Shown here: one piece after another, positions 7,352 through 15,842 of the stretch
Layout: every line of letters begins with the position of its first letter
Numbering within the stretch: position 1 is the first letter of the stretch
From: an uncultured Bacteroidota bacterium
GTDB lineage: Bacteria > Bacteroidota > Bacteroidia > Flavobacteriales > Flavobacteriaceae
DNA length: 34,166 nt
NCBI GenBank assembly: GCA_902593165.1
Contig: CACJHI010000017.1
Span: 1 to 34,166, forward strand
Reading direction: 5' to 3'
Notes under the pieces: generated by a model
Told to the model about the DNA's origin: nothing
Database searches by the model: none
Seen by the model: the letters and a program-made list of their open reading frames with translations, nothing else
Translations under genes and position numbers: made by a program

Positions 7352-7810
7352 ATGATACATACATTAAAAATTAAGATTTTAATAATTTTAATTTTATTTA
7401 GTGGTTGCTCAACCCAGGCTTACAATGATGCTAAATATTTTGTAAGTGAAACATCTGAAGAGCTAAATTTTCCATTTTCTGATGCTTCAATAGTGGATAA
7501 TATAATTTATGTTTCTGGTCAAGTGGGAACAAAGCCTGGAACAAGAGAAATAATTGAGGGTGGAATTAGCGCTGAAACAACACAAACATTAAATAATATA
7601 AATATGGTTCTAAATGATCTAGGGTCAAATTCTGATAAAATATTTAAATGCTTGTGTATGCTTGAAGATATAAATGATTATGCTGAGATGAATAATGCTT
7701 ACACAACTTTTTTTAATGGCAGAAACAATCTACCATCAAGAAGCACTTTTGCTGGTTCAGGACTAGCTCTTGGAGCCAAGATAGAAATTGAATGTTGGGC
7801 AACTAAATAA
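7352..7810 (+). CDS. RidA (YjgF/YER057c/UK114) family lipoprotein
   Basis: 152 residues. A short basic and hydrophobic N-terminus ends in a lipobox at Cys19 (LFSGC), so the protein should be membrane-anchored outside the cytoplasm. The rest is a full RidA domain: YVSGQVGTKPGT (53-64), GGISAETTQTLNNI (70-83), EMNNAYTTFF (112-121), PSR at 128-130 and IEIECWA at 144-150. Arg130 and Glu147 match the conserved arginine and glutamate of RidA deaminases. Classical RidA is a cytosolic trimer that hydrolyses reactive enamines/imines from PLP enzymes, so an exported form is unusual. Other Rid-fold proteins only bind ligands. The start is the sole Met before the signal. It neighbours the NTF2-like lipoproteins. 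Confidence 0.85.
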   Translation: MIHTLKIKILIILILFSGCSTQAYNDAKYFVSETSEELNFPFSDASIVDNIIYVSGQVGTKPGTREIIEGGISAETTQTLNNINMVLNDLGSNSDKIFKCLCMLEDINDYAEMNNAYTTFFNGRNNLPSRSTFAGSGLALGAKIEIECWATK

Positions 7811-8011
7811 TTAACGCCTTTGTTTTGAAGTAGACTCAGTAATTAACTCTGCAAGTAATTCATCAGCTTTTTCATCTGCCTCTGATCTTTTATTAGAATC
7901 AAATTTCTTATAAACTGAAATAAAGTGATTAGCTGTTCGTTTACTAATTTTTTTTAGCAGTTGTGCTTCACGAACTCTTCTTAAAAAGATACTTTTAGAA
8001 TTAAGTTGCAT
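7811..8011 (-). CDS. Small basic hypothetical protein
   Basis: 66 residues, not recognised. It is rich in Lys/Arg in the first half (FLRRVREAQLLKKISKR, 9-25) and in acidic residues near 42-55, is predicted helical, and has no signal peptide or membrane segment. Its stop codon abuts the stop of the convergent RidA gene. A 104-bp gap separates it from the DUF5916 gene on the same strand. It could be a real small cytosolic protein, since no longer gene overlaps it, but no family supports it. Confidence 0.45.
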   Translation of the reverse strand: MQLNSKSIFLRRVREAQLLKKISKRTANHFISVYKKFDSNKRSEADEKADELLAELITESTSKQRR

Positions 8012-8115
8012 TGGTTTATAGTTAAAACTAAAATAAGAAAAATTCTTAATTATAATACTATTTGATTGAAAATTTAAGTTCCTTATATAGCATTTAAAAA
8101 TAAAATAACATCAGA

Positions 8116-10350
8116 TTACTTAAATAGGTACTGAAACTTCAAAAATAATTGAGTTTTATTAACCCTGTAGTGAGGAGAATTATAATCTGTAAATTGATCA
8201 ATATAATTTTGATTCCCTCCTAAGTAAAATATTGTATCTGGATTAGGTCTCCAAGAAATAAGTGGTTGAAAGAAGAACTGCTCAGAAAAATCATTATACT
8301 CAGAAATCAGTCTAAGATCTAGGGAGTTAGTAAATTGATAACGAATATCAAGCCTAGCAATATAACCTTTAAAATAATACTCATTTGAGTCAAGCTTTTT
8401 TATCGAAGAATAATTAATATTTGGTCTAATTCTAAAATTATCATTGATTGAAATTTCAGATGAGAACCTTATATCATTCACCATTCCTAACATGGGAGTC
8501 TCAAGTCTGTAAGCAATATCTTTACCCCACTTATAAAAAATATTAAAGTTTATAAAATCTGCAGGCTGAGTCTCAACCCTAAGCCAATGATTAATAAAAT
8601 CTCTGAATTGAAATTCTAGATGTGACTTAACAAAGTTATACTCATAGTTATATAAAACATCAGTGTTCAGGACTGTCAAAAAGCCTAGATAACCTTGAAA
8701 ATTAGATCTAGAGATATCATGAGAGTAACTATATTCGAAGTCTTGTCTTAAACTAACTCTATATCTTTTAATAAAATCTTTGTTTGGATATTGATTAAAA
8801 CTATGCCACAGAGTATATTTTTTTTGGTTATTAGTTGTTATAAATCCAAGATCTGACCTAAATCCATCTGAAAGTTGAGTGTATTCAATAAATGATCTCC
8901 ATATTTCTGTATCTCTTCTTATAGTTGCATAAACTGCGTTCCCATTGATTGTCTCTCCATCCAATTGAACTGATCTTTCCCCATATTTTTTGTCAGAATC
9001 AATCCAATTAGCAACTGGTTCCTTATTGTTGTTTAGAAACAATTCGAATTCAAATTTCCAAACATCAGAAAAGTTTACAAGTGCATCAAGTCCGTATAAA
9101 TTTCCATATGCATCTCCTTCATAATATCTATTAGATGCTAAAAGACCAATTCTAGTTTTAGAGTCAAGAAAATTTTGATATCTAATTACGTTACTGAAAC
9201 TTTTACCTCCAACTCCAGAAAAAGATTCAAATTGTGTTGGTACTAGATAAGGTGTTTCTTCATCAAAAGCACTTAAAACATATAATCTTGAATTTCTCCC
9301 TTGATTAATAATTTTTGATGCAAATGATGGATTGTTGATTGATCTTGAATAAAAAACATCAAGCTGGTAATCCAATGCATCAATTCCTCTATTAAAAAAA
9401 GGTCTTCTTTCAGGATAATTTATTGCTGTTGGTGAATTTATATCAATTTTTGTAGCATCAGATTCAACTTGTGAAAAATCAGGATTTAAAGTTGCTTCAA
9501 TTGAAAGATTTTTATTCAACTCCATATTTACTCCTATTCCATAATTTAATTCTGGGGTTTCATAATTAATCCTATCATAATATTTATCTCTTGAACCTGA
9601 AATATTGGAACTTATATAAGGCAAAAAATCTAATTTTTTATCTATTACGATATCATTCATGACAATAGTATGGTCAATTAAACATAGCTGACAACTAGCA
9701 TCTCTACTTGACTTGCTTGAAGCAGCTCGTACTTCAACACCTTGATTTTCATCATCTATATACCCTGTAAAAAGCTCAAACTTCCATGACTGATTTTTAC
9801 CGTTTGGAAAAGGAAGCTCAGATAAAGGGATTAAAAATTCAATCTCATAACCTTCATCTGTTATACTGCCTGAAGACTGGAAATCGAAATTAATATTTAA
9901 ATTAATATTTAAACCTCCACCAAAGCTGGTGCCTGGAAGTCTTATTCCATCAGTTTGGCTTCCAGATGGATTTGATATAAGAAGTATGTTGTTCCTTGCA
10001 TCTCCATAACTATCAATTGTAATTCCAGCAAAATCTCCTCTAAAAAGCGCACTATTGTCTCTTGTGGTTAACGGAGCTATTACTCTTTCTCTCTTTGCTT
10101 TTAAAGCTACATAGAGATATTTATCAGAATATGTTATATATCCTGTAGTCTCTTGGGATGGGGTTGTATTTAGACCAGGCTCAGCTTCATAAATTATTTC
10201 AAGAATCTTTGCTTTATTAATTTCGTCCTCTGAAATAACCCCATCAATATTAAATTTATTTTGATCAATTTTATTTAAAACTAAAGTGGTCTCTTGGGAT
10301 ATGGAGTTTGAAAAATAAAAACTAAAAATAATTAATAGAAATTTTTTCAT
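8116..10350 (-). CDS. Outer-membrane DUF5916 protein with N-terminal CBM9-like domain (copy 1)
   Basis: 744 residues. A signal peptide (about 1-19) precedes a carbohydrate-binding family 9-like domain (about 25-215): the IDGVISEDE opening, DKYLYVALKAKR, a DSYGDARNN segment (113-121) and the IPLSELPFP block. A linker with C220-x2-C223 (SCQLC) follows, then a large C-terminal region of alternating strands with aromatic ends that fits a transmembrane beta barrel (DUF5916) and ends in a short aromatic strand typical of outer-membrane proteins. The segment YPERRPFFNRG marks the family. Ligand and function are unknown; binding or passage of a glycan or organic ligand is inference from CBM9. It lies 47 bases after copy 2 on the same strand; the two are a tandem duplication, clearly alike over their whole length. 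Confidence 0.85.
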   Translation of the reverse strand: MKKFLLIIFSFYFSNSISQETTLVLNKIDQNKFNIDGVISEDEINKAKILEIIYEAEPGLNTTPSQETTGYITYSDKYLYVALKAKRERVIAPLTTRDNSALFRGDFAGITIDSYGDARNNILLISNPSGSQTDGIRLPGTSFGGGLNINLNINFDFQSSGSITDEGYEIEFLIPLSELPFPNGKNQSWKFELFTGYIDDENQGVEVRAASSKSSRDASCQLCLIDHTIVMNDIVIDKKLDFLPYISSNISGSRDKYYDRINYETPELNYGIGVNMELNKNLSIEATLNPDFSQVESDATKIDINSPTAINYPERRPFFNRGIDALDYQLDVFYSRSINNPSFASKIINQGRNSRLYVLSAFDEETPYLVPTQFESFSGVGGKSFSNVIRYQNFLDSKTRIGLLASNRYYEGDAYGNLYGLDALVNFSDVWKFEFELFLNNNKEPVANWIDSDKKYGERSVQLDGETINGNAVYATIRRDTEIWRSFIEYTQLSDGFRSDLGFITTNNQKKYTLWHSFNQYPNKDFIKRYRVSLRQDFEYSYSHDISRSNFQGYLGFLTVLNTDVLYNYEYNFVKSHLEFQFRDFINHWLRVETQPADFINFNIFYKWGKDIAYRLETPMLGMVNDIRFSSEISINDNFRIRPNINYSSIKKLDSNEYYFKGYIARLDIRYQFTNSLDLRLISEYNDFSEQFFFQPLISWRPNPDTIFYLGGNQNYIDQFTDYNSPHYRVNKTQLFLKFQYLFK

Positions 10351-10397
10351 GATTATTTATTAGATCAAAAAAATAAAAAAGTTTAAATATGTAAAAT

Positions 10398-12638
10398 TTA
10401 AGATTTTATAAGGTACTGAAATTTTAAAAACAATTGAGATTTATTAACTCTGTAATTAGGTGAATTATAATCAACAAACTCATCAATGTAATTTTGATTT
10501 CCACCAACATAAAATATTGTATCAGCATTTGGTCTCCAAGAAATTAACGGTTGGACAAAAAATTGATCGGAGAATTCGTTGTACTCAGATATAACCCGCA
10601 AATTTAGGGAGCTAGTAAATTGGTACCTAACATCAAATCTAGCTATATATCCATCAAAAAAATATTCTTCAGAGTCTAATTTTTTTAATCTAGACAGGTT
10701 TATAGATGGTTTAATTCTTAGATTATTATTTAATGTTACTTCAATAGAAGTGTTAAATGAAAACCTATCACCTAACTCTGGTATCTCTTCACGGTATGCA
10801 ATTTCATTACCTGTGCCAAAACCTCCGCTAATATTTAAAAAGTCATATGGTTTTGTAGAAAATCTAACATAATGAGATGTGAAGTTTTCGAATTCTGACT
10901 TTAAATGTGAATCATAAAAGGCATGTTCGTAGTTATAAAATATATCGGTGTTAAGAATTGTAAGAATAGTAAAATATGCTTCAAATGCTGATCTCTTTAA
11001 CTTATTAGAATAACTATATTCTCTGTCATATCTTGCACTAACTCTGTAGTTTCTTAAAAGCTTTTTATCAGGGTATTTATAAAACCCATGCCATATCTCA
11101 TATCTTTTTATGTCATTCTCAACAATAAAACCATTATCTGCTCTAAAGGTTGGAGAGATCCCTGTATACCTCATAAATGACCTCCATGTATTAGTGTCTC
11201 TTCTTAATTCACTGTAGATTGCATTTCCAGTAAAATTCTCACCATCAAGGGCTACAGTGTAATCCCCAAACTTCTTGTCAGAGTCAATCCAATCTGAAAT
11301 TGGCTCTTTATTTGAACTATTAAAATATTCCAGTTCAAATTTCCATCCTCCACTGAACTTTAATAGACCATCAAGCCCAACAAGGTTTCCATAAGCATCA
11401 CCTTCATAAAGTCTATTAGTTGCAAGAGCACCAACTTGAATATTTGGATTTATTATATTTTGATATCTCAAGATATTATTGAAACTTTTACCTCCTACAC
11501 CTGAAAAGGATTCAAATTGGGTAGGCACAATATATGGTGAATCTTGATCAACAGCTGTTAACATGTAAATTCTTGATTTTTTTCCTTGGTTGAGAATTTT
11601 AGAAGCAAAAGATGGATTATTAATTGATCGAGAGTAAATAACATCCATTGTATAATCTAATACATCAATACCTCTATTAAAGAATGGCCTTCTTTCTGGA
11701 TAATTAATTGCTGTAGGTGAATTAATATCAATTTTCGTCACATCAGCCTCAACCTGAGAGAAATCAGGATTTAGTGTAGCCTCCAATGATAGGTTTTTAT
11801 TAATCTCAAGATTAACACCAATTCCATAATTTATTTTTGGAGAAACATAATTAATTCTATCATATAGCTTTTGTCTTTCTCCTGAAATATTAGAGCTAAC
11901 ATAAGGAAGAAAGTCAAGATTTTTCTTATAACTTATATCCTTCATTACAATAGTATGATCTATTTGGCATAACTTACAAGAGCTATCATTATCAAGCTTG
12001 CTACTGTATGCCCTAGCAGTAGATCCTTGTTTTTTTTGATCCCTATAACCAGTACTAACTTTTAATTTCCATTGTTGGTCTTTTCCATTAGGAAATGGTA
12101 TCGCTGAAAAAGGAATCATTACTTCTACTTCATATCCAAATTCTGTTAGTCTGCCTAATGAGTCCCATTCAAAATTTGGGTCAAGACTCCACCCACTATC
12201 TTGTCTTCCGAAGCCTGAAGACTCAACTCTTACTCCGTCATTTTGACTTCCATAGATATTAGCACTAAATCCTAGATTATTTCTTGCATCTCCATATGTG
12301 TCAATATGTATATTGACATAATCCTCTGAGAACAATGAAAAATTATCTCTTGAATGTATTGATGCAATAACTTCATCCCTGTAGGCCTTAAATGCTATAT
12401 ATACAAACTCTTCAGAATAGTTTACGTATCCTGTAGTTTTATATGATGGTATAGTATTATAACCAGGTGTATGCTCATATATAATTTCAATAGGAAATGC
12501 GTTTTTTAGTTCTGAGTCAGACAAAATACCATCAAGAATAAATTCAGACTTTTGTGTTTTAACTAGGTTTAAAACTGTTTGTTGTGAAAAACAAGTTAAG
12601 CTTATGACTAAGCATAAAAATAGAAAGGCTTTTTTCAT
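10398..12638 (-). CDS. Outer-membrane DUF5916 protein with N-terminal CBM9-like domain (copy 2)
   Basis: 746 residues, with the same architecture as copy 1: signal peptide (about 1-18), CBM9-like domain (about 25-215) with a DTYGDARNN segment, the C221-x2-C224 pair (SCKLC), and a C-terminal beta-barrel region carrying YPERRPFFNRG and long stretches such as SINNPSFASKI and PTQFESFSGVGGKSF shared with copy 1. It is the upstream member of the pair and may be co-transcribed with copy 1. No Bacteroidota -7 box was evident in the 116 bases upstream. It is not a TonB-dependent receptor because no plug domain or TonB box is present. Gene dosage or split ligand specificity could explain the duplication, but neither is shown. 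Confidence 0.85.
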   Translation of the reverse strand: MKKAFLFLCLVISLTCFSQQTVLNLVKTQKSEFILDGILSDSELKNAFPIEIIYEHTPGYNTIPSYKTTGYVNYSEEFVYIAFKAYRDEVIASIHSRDNFSLFSEDYVNIHIDTYGDARNNLGFSANIYGSQNDGVRVESSGFGRQDSGWSLDPNFEWDSLGRLTEFGYEVEVMIPFSAIPFPNGKDQQWKLKVSTGYRDQKKQGSTARAYSSKLDNDSSCKLCQIDHTIVMKDISYKKNLDFLPYVSSNISGERQKLYDRINYVSPKINYGIGVNLEINKNLSLEATLNPDFSQVEADVTKIDINSPTAINYPERRPFFNRGIDVLDYTMDVIYSRSINNPSFASKILNQGKKSRIYMLTAVDQDSPYIVPTQFESFSGVGGKSFNNILRYQNIINPNIQVGALATNRLYEGDAYGNLVGLDGLLKFSGGWKFELEYFNSSNKEPISDWIDSDKKFGDYTVALDGENFTGNAIYSELRRDTNTWRSFMRYTGISPTFRADNGFIVENDIKRYEIWHGFYKYPDKKLLRNYRVSARYDREYSYSNKLKRSAFEAYFTILTILNTDIFYNYEHAFYDSHLKSEFENFTSHYVRFSTKPYDFLNISGGFGTGNEIAYREEIPELGDRFSFNTSIEVTLNNNLRIKPSINLSRLKKLDSEEYFFDGYIARFDVRYQFTSSLNLRVISEYNEFSDQFFVQPLISWRPNADTIFYVGGNQNYIDEFVDYNSPNYRVNKSQLFLKFQYLIKS

Positions 12639-12754
12639 TCTGGTTTTTAGACCTCAAAGAACTTAAAAAGTTTTAAGTATTTAGTTAAGTTTAGCGTTAA
12701 AAGTGAGTTAAATCAGATTTTAGGAAAAATAATAATCTTTAATATTGATAAAGT

Positions 12755-12931
12755 TTACTTTTTAAATCTAAAAAACTCTTTGATGTTGGAAGAATATCTT
12801 ATCCATATTGCAGCCATGCTCCAAAAAGATCCTAATGGTATCCACCATAATGCAATAACAAGAGCATAGAACTCTTTTTTATTAGCATTTTTCACTTTTT
12901 CTTTTAATTTCGAATAACTAAGTTTTTTCAT
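12755..12931 (-). CDS. 58-aa single-span membrane protein
   Basis: Reads ATG at 12931 to TAA at 12755. A basic N-terminus (residues 1-19, Lys-rich) is followed by a hydrophobic span at about 21-45 containing tryptophans and Pro32 (ALWWIPLGSFW), then a basic tail (FFRFKK). It begins 7 bases after the stop of the DUF2490 gene on the same strand, so it looks like the third gene of the DUF4956/DUF2490 operon. It fills most of what would otherwise be a 300-bp gap between 12639 and 12938; the remaining 116 bases (12639-12754) show nothing else. I do not recognise a family. Membrane location is inferred from hydrophobicity. Confidence 0.6.
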   Translation of the reverse strand: MKKLSYSKLKEKVKNANKKEFYALVIALWWIPLGSFWSMAAIWIRYSSNIKEFFRFKK

Positions 12932-12938
12932 TTAGCTT

Positions 12939-13613
12939 TTAATTAAAACTATACTTAAGTGAAATAATATTTGCAGAGGAATTTGGACTATACTTTTCTT
13001 TATATTTCTGATAAAAATAACGTAATGTTATACTTTGAGATTTAGTTGTGTTTATTTTCTTACTTATTCCATATCTGTAAGCTTTTTGATCATTACCCTC
13101 TATTTCATCAAAATATTCAAAATAAATTTTTGGATTATTTGACCAATCTTTCATTTTTAATTCAATTAAAGGCCTTAAACGAAACCTCTTCTTAGCTCTA
13201 TTCTTTCTATCCAGTGAGAAACGATTTTGATATGCAACTCTTAATTCAAAATTAAATTTATTTGAGTTGAATTTTTTTTCAATTCCAAATCTATATCGCA
13301 TCATATTTTCAAAACCTTGAATGCCACCACTATTATCATTTCTACTGTAATATCTTAATTGGCCTAATAAGGTCAATTTATTTATCGGTTCATATGATAT
13401 CTCTGACTCAGTTATATATGTATCAACAACATTAAGGTCTTCTTTCAATCTAAAGTGTTGACTTAAATCTACTTTCAACAAATCATTGATTTCAAAACCA
13501 TATTCAACAGACGACCATCCTTTTAATTCATTTGATTGCGCCAAACTAAAATTGCTTAGCAGTAGAAAAAATATTACAGCAAAAAAATTAGTTGCTCGTT
13601 TAGTAATAAACAT
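12939..13613 (-). CDS. DUF2490-type outer-membrane beta-barrel protein
   Basis: 224 residues with a signal peptide (about 1-26, ending SLAQ). The mature part is made of alternating strands with Tyr/Phe/Arg at the ends (for example LGQLRYYSRN, MMRYRFGIEKKF, FELRVAYQNRF, SITLRYFYQKY) and finishes in a final strand LKYSFN with a C-terminal-type aromatic, as in small outer-membrane barrels of the DUF2490 family. Its start overlaps the end of the DUF4956 gene by 14 bases, which means tight co-expression. No biochemical role is known for the family. The pair may couple an inner-membrane DUF4956 protein with an outer-membrane barrel, but that is inference. Confidence 0.75.
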   Translation of the reverse strand: MFITKRATNFFAVIFFLLLSNFSLAQSNELKGWSSVEYGFEINDLLKVDLSQHFRLKEDLNVVDTYITESEISYEPINKLTLLGQLRYYSRNDNSGGIQGFENMMRYRFGIEKKFNSNKFNFELRVAYQNRFSLDRKNRAKKRFRLRPLIELKMKDWSNNPKIYFEYFDEIEGNDQKAYRYGISKKINTTKSQSITLRYFYQKYKEKYSPNSSANIISLKYSFN

Positions 13614-14214
13614 GAATAGTAATGATGTTTAGATTTTTATCAATTTTGAAAACCTTAAATGTCTTCACATTAATGTTAAGATTTTTTTCTTGCTTTTTAA
13701 TTTCATCAGCTATTATTTTACTAATATCTCCATCAACATATTTAAGCTGCAAAACGATTCGTCTATTTATATCTTCTGCTAATGGGTGAACTTTATTATA
13801 TGAAAATTTCATTAGAATAAATTCTCCAAAAATTATAAATAGTATAACCGTTAAGTTTATAATAATTAGTTCACTTACTGATAAAAACTCTTCCGATAAA
13901 GCATTTATAACTGCCATTCCAATAGTAATAAATAAATACGTCATTTCTTCTGTTTGAAGAGGTTGAGTCCTATATCTTATTATCCCAAAAATTGCAAATA
14001 AACCAAGAGCCATCCCAAGGTTAAGGTCAAAATTCTTTAGAGTAAAACATAAAAAAAATACTATCAAACTAATCATCAAAAAAGAAAAAGAAAAGCGCCT
14101 TAAAACCATTTGTTTTGAGATTATTAGAATCATAGAGGCGATAAAAAATGTATTTACAGAAAATCTAATTAGAGCTGTATTCCAATCAAACTCAACAAGA
14201 AGCAAAGATGTCAT
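13600..14214 (-). CDS. DUF4956 inner-membrane protein
   Basis: 204 residues. Hydrophobic segments lie at about 14-33, 42-58, 66-79, 92-107 and 113-136, followed by a soluble C-terminal domain (about 140-204) rich in Lys and Ile. The segment GLFAIFGIIRYRT at 71-83 is the hallmark of DUF4956. Members are often found beside VTC/polyphosphate-polymerase-like or CotH proteins, but no such gene is in this window. It is the first gene of an apparent operon with the DUF2490 barrel (14-base overlap) and the 58-aa membrane protein. Function is unknown. The 87 bases upstream hold no clear promoter. Confidence 0.8.
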   Translation of the reverse strand: MTSLLLVEFDWNTALIRFSVNTFFIASMILIISKQMVLRRFSFSFLMISLIVFFLCFTLKNFDLNLGMALGLFAIFGIIRYRTQPLQTEEMTYLFITIGMAVINALSEEFLSVSELIIINLTVILFIIFGEFILMKFSYNKVHPLAEDINRRIVLQLKYVDGDISKIIADEIKKQEKNLNINVKTFKVFKIDKNLNIITIHVYY

Positions 14215-14301
14215 ATTTTATATGTTTTTGGGATAGGTAATTAAATATATGGTAATCTAAATTTTAATCAAAATAGTTTGGTGACAGACAGAATAATAAA
14301 T

Positions 14302-15561
14302 CTATACCATCGACATTTCTTTCACTGCCTCGACAAAAGTGTCAAGCTCTTCTGTTGTAGTGAAAATATTCGGGCTTATTCTGCAGCCTTTTACATTTGC
14401 ATAATCTATAGCAACTGTGAAAATATTGTACTTATCAAATAATATACTTTCCATTTTAGATGGACTAATATTTGTAAGTCCGACATTCCCAATCCCACAA
14501 CTTCTTTTAATATCAATTGGAGTATTTACAACAACATTTTTTAGATTTCTCAATTGATCAGACCAATATCTTTGTAAAAATCTCATTCTATTTTCCTTTC
14601 TTTCCATTCCAATCCACTTTATATAATCAATTGAGTTTGAAATAGCAAGATCAGTATGAACAGGATGGGTCCCTATATGATTTAATCTTTTAATATCTGT
14701 CTTATCAGTATTGCCATTGGCTAATAAAGGCCAGATTCTATGAGTTTTATTTTTATTTACATAAAGCAGGCCCGCTCCAAGAGGAGTAGCTAACCATTTG
14801 TGCAAACTTGATCCATAATAGTCACAATTAAAATCATCAATTGAAAAGTCAAAGTGTCCAACACAATGAGCTCCATCTACCATAACTTCAACTCCATAGC
14901 TATGTGCCATCTCACATATTTTTTTAATAGGTAATATTTGACCTGTAATATTTATCATATGACAGACCATAAGAAGCTTTGTTTTGCTTGTAATTTGACT
15001 TTCATATAATGATACTATTTCTTCATCATTTTTCGGATGATTAGGAACCGATATTATTTTGTTTACTACACCATATCTATCTGAAATTTGTTCAAACATT
15101 TCTTTCATAGTCCCATAATCTTGTTTTGCATAGACTGCCTCGTCACCTTTTTTCCAAGGAAAACCCGAGATCACAAGATCCAGAGACTCAGTTGCATTTC
15201 TTGTAATGGCAATTTGATCGGGCGTAGACCCAACTAAATTTGCAAGTTCACTTGTAACTCTATCTTTATTTTTATTTAAATCTTTTCTCATGTAATATGA
15301 GCCTTCAATATTTACATGCTTAACATGATTTATAAAATGATCTAATATAGGATTTGGGATTATATTATAGTACCCACTTTCAAGATTAATATATTCATCT
15401 TTGAGGGTATAATGAGATCTAACAGTTTTCCATAATTCATCTTCATTATTTATGACAGGAAGGTTTTTTGATATAGGCTTAAAATCACTTAATTCACTGG
15501 CAGAAATTAAAGGAGAAAATGATAAGGCACCCATTGATTTTATGAATCTTCTTTTATCCAT
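14302..15561 (-). CDS. Tat-exported class V aminotransferase-like PLP enzyme (isopenicillin N epimerase-like)
   Basis: 419 residues. KRRFIKSMG at 3-11 followed by a hydrophobic stretch to about residue 22 is a Tat-type signal. The enzyme domain has the fold-type I, class V landmarks: TRNATESLDLV (120-130), an MVCHMINITGQ segment (198-208), the PLP-binding acid in MVDGAHCVGHFD (227-238, Asp229 and His232) and the Schiff-base lysine Lys255 in GSSLHKWL. CefD/EgtE-like members act as epimerases, lyases or desulfurases, so the reaction cannot be fixed. A Tat route suits a PLP enzyme that must fold with its cofactor first. It diverges from the Kazal lipoprotein gene across only 32 bases and lies 87 bases upstream of the DUF4956 operon. 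Confidence 0.85.
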   Translation of the reverse strand: MDKRRFIKSMGALSFSPLISASELSDFKPISKNLPVINNEDELWKTVRSHYTLKDEYINLESGYYNIIPNPILDHFINHVKHVNIEGSYYMRKDLNKNKDRVTSELANLVGSTPDQIAITRNATESLDLVISGFPWKKGDEAVYAKQDYGTMKEMFEQISDRYGVVNKIISVPNHPKNDEEIVSLYESQITSKTKLLMVCHMINITGQILPIKKICEMAHSYGVEVMVDGAHCVGHFDFSIDDFNCDYYGSSLHKWLATPLGAGLLYVNKNKTHRIWPLLANGNTDKTDIKRLNHIGTHPVHTDLAISNSIDYIKWIGMERKENRMRFLQRYWSDQLRNLKNVVVNTPIDIKRSCGIGNVGLTNISPSKMESILFDKYNIFTVAIDYANVKGCRISPNIFTTTEELDTFVEAVKEMSMV

Positions 15562-15593
15562 TTAATTAGTAATTTTACTTCAATTTAATAAAA

Positions 15594-15809
15594 ATGTTCA
15601 AGCATATAGGTTTTTATCTATTGATTTTCACATTGTTAGTTGGATGTTCAAAATCTGAGAATCAATCTTGTAAGTCTGAAAAAATACAAATTGCATGTAC
15701 TAAAGAATACATGCCAGTGTGTGGTTGTGATAATACTACTTATTCCAATAAATGCGTAGCTCAATCTGAAGGAGTAAATACTTGGAGTATTGGCGCATGT
15801 AATGATTAA
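15594..15809 (+). CDS. Kazal-type protease inhibitor-like lipoprotein
   Basis: 71 residues. A lipoprotein signal ends at Cys18 (LLVGC). The mature part has six further cysteines (26, 35, 43, 45, 54, 69) in a Kazal-like spacing, with the hallmark PVCGCDNTTYSNKC segment (41-54) and a final G-A-C. Kazal domains inhibit serine proteases by presenting a reactive loop, here just before PVCG. Small Kazal lipoproteins are frequent in Bacteroidota, where they may guard the cell surface against exogenous proteases; target proteases are not known. It is followed by the IDO-family gene after 33 bases with no terminator, so co-transcription is likely. Confidence 0.85.
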   Translation: MFKHIGFYLLIFTLLVGCSKSENQSCKSEKIQIACTKEYMPVCGCDNTTYSNKCVAQSEGVNTWSIGACND

Positions 15810-15842
15810 TTTTTCCATACATTTATATCAAAACCCAATACA

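Noticed and set aside
10579-10872. 97-aa open frame on the plus strand
   Set aside because: It lies antisense inside the DUF5916 copy 2 gene and shows no domain.
8116-12638. TonB-dependent receptor pair
   Set aside because: No plug domain or TonB box; the CBM9-like start and YPERRPFFN block mark DUF5916.
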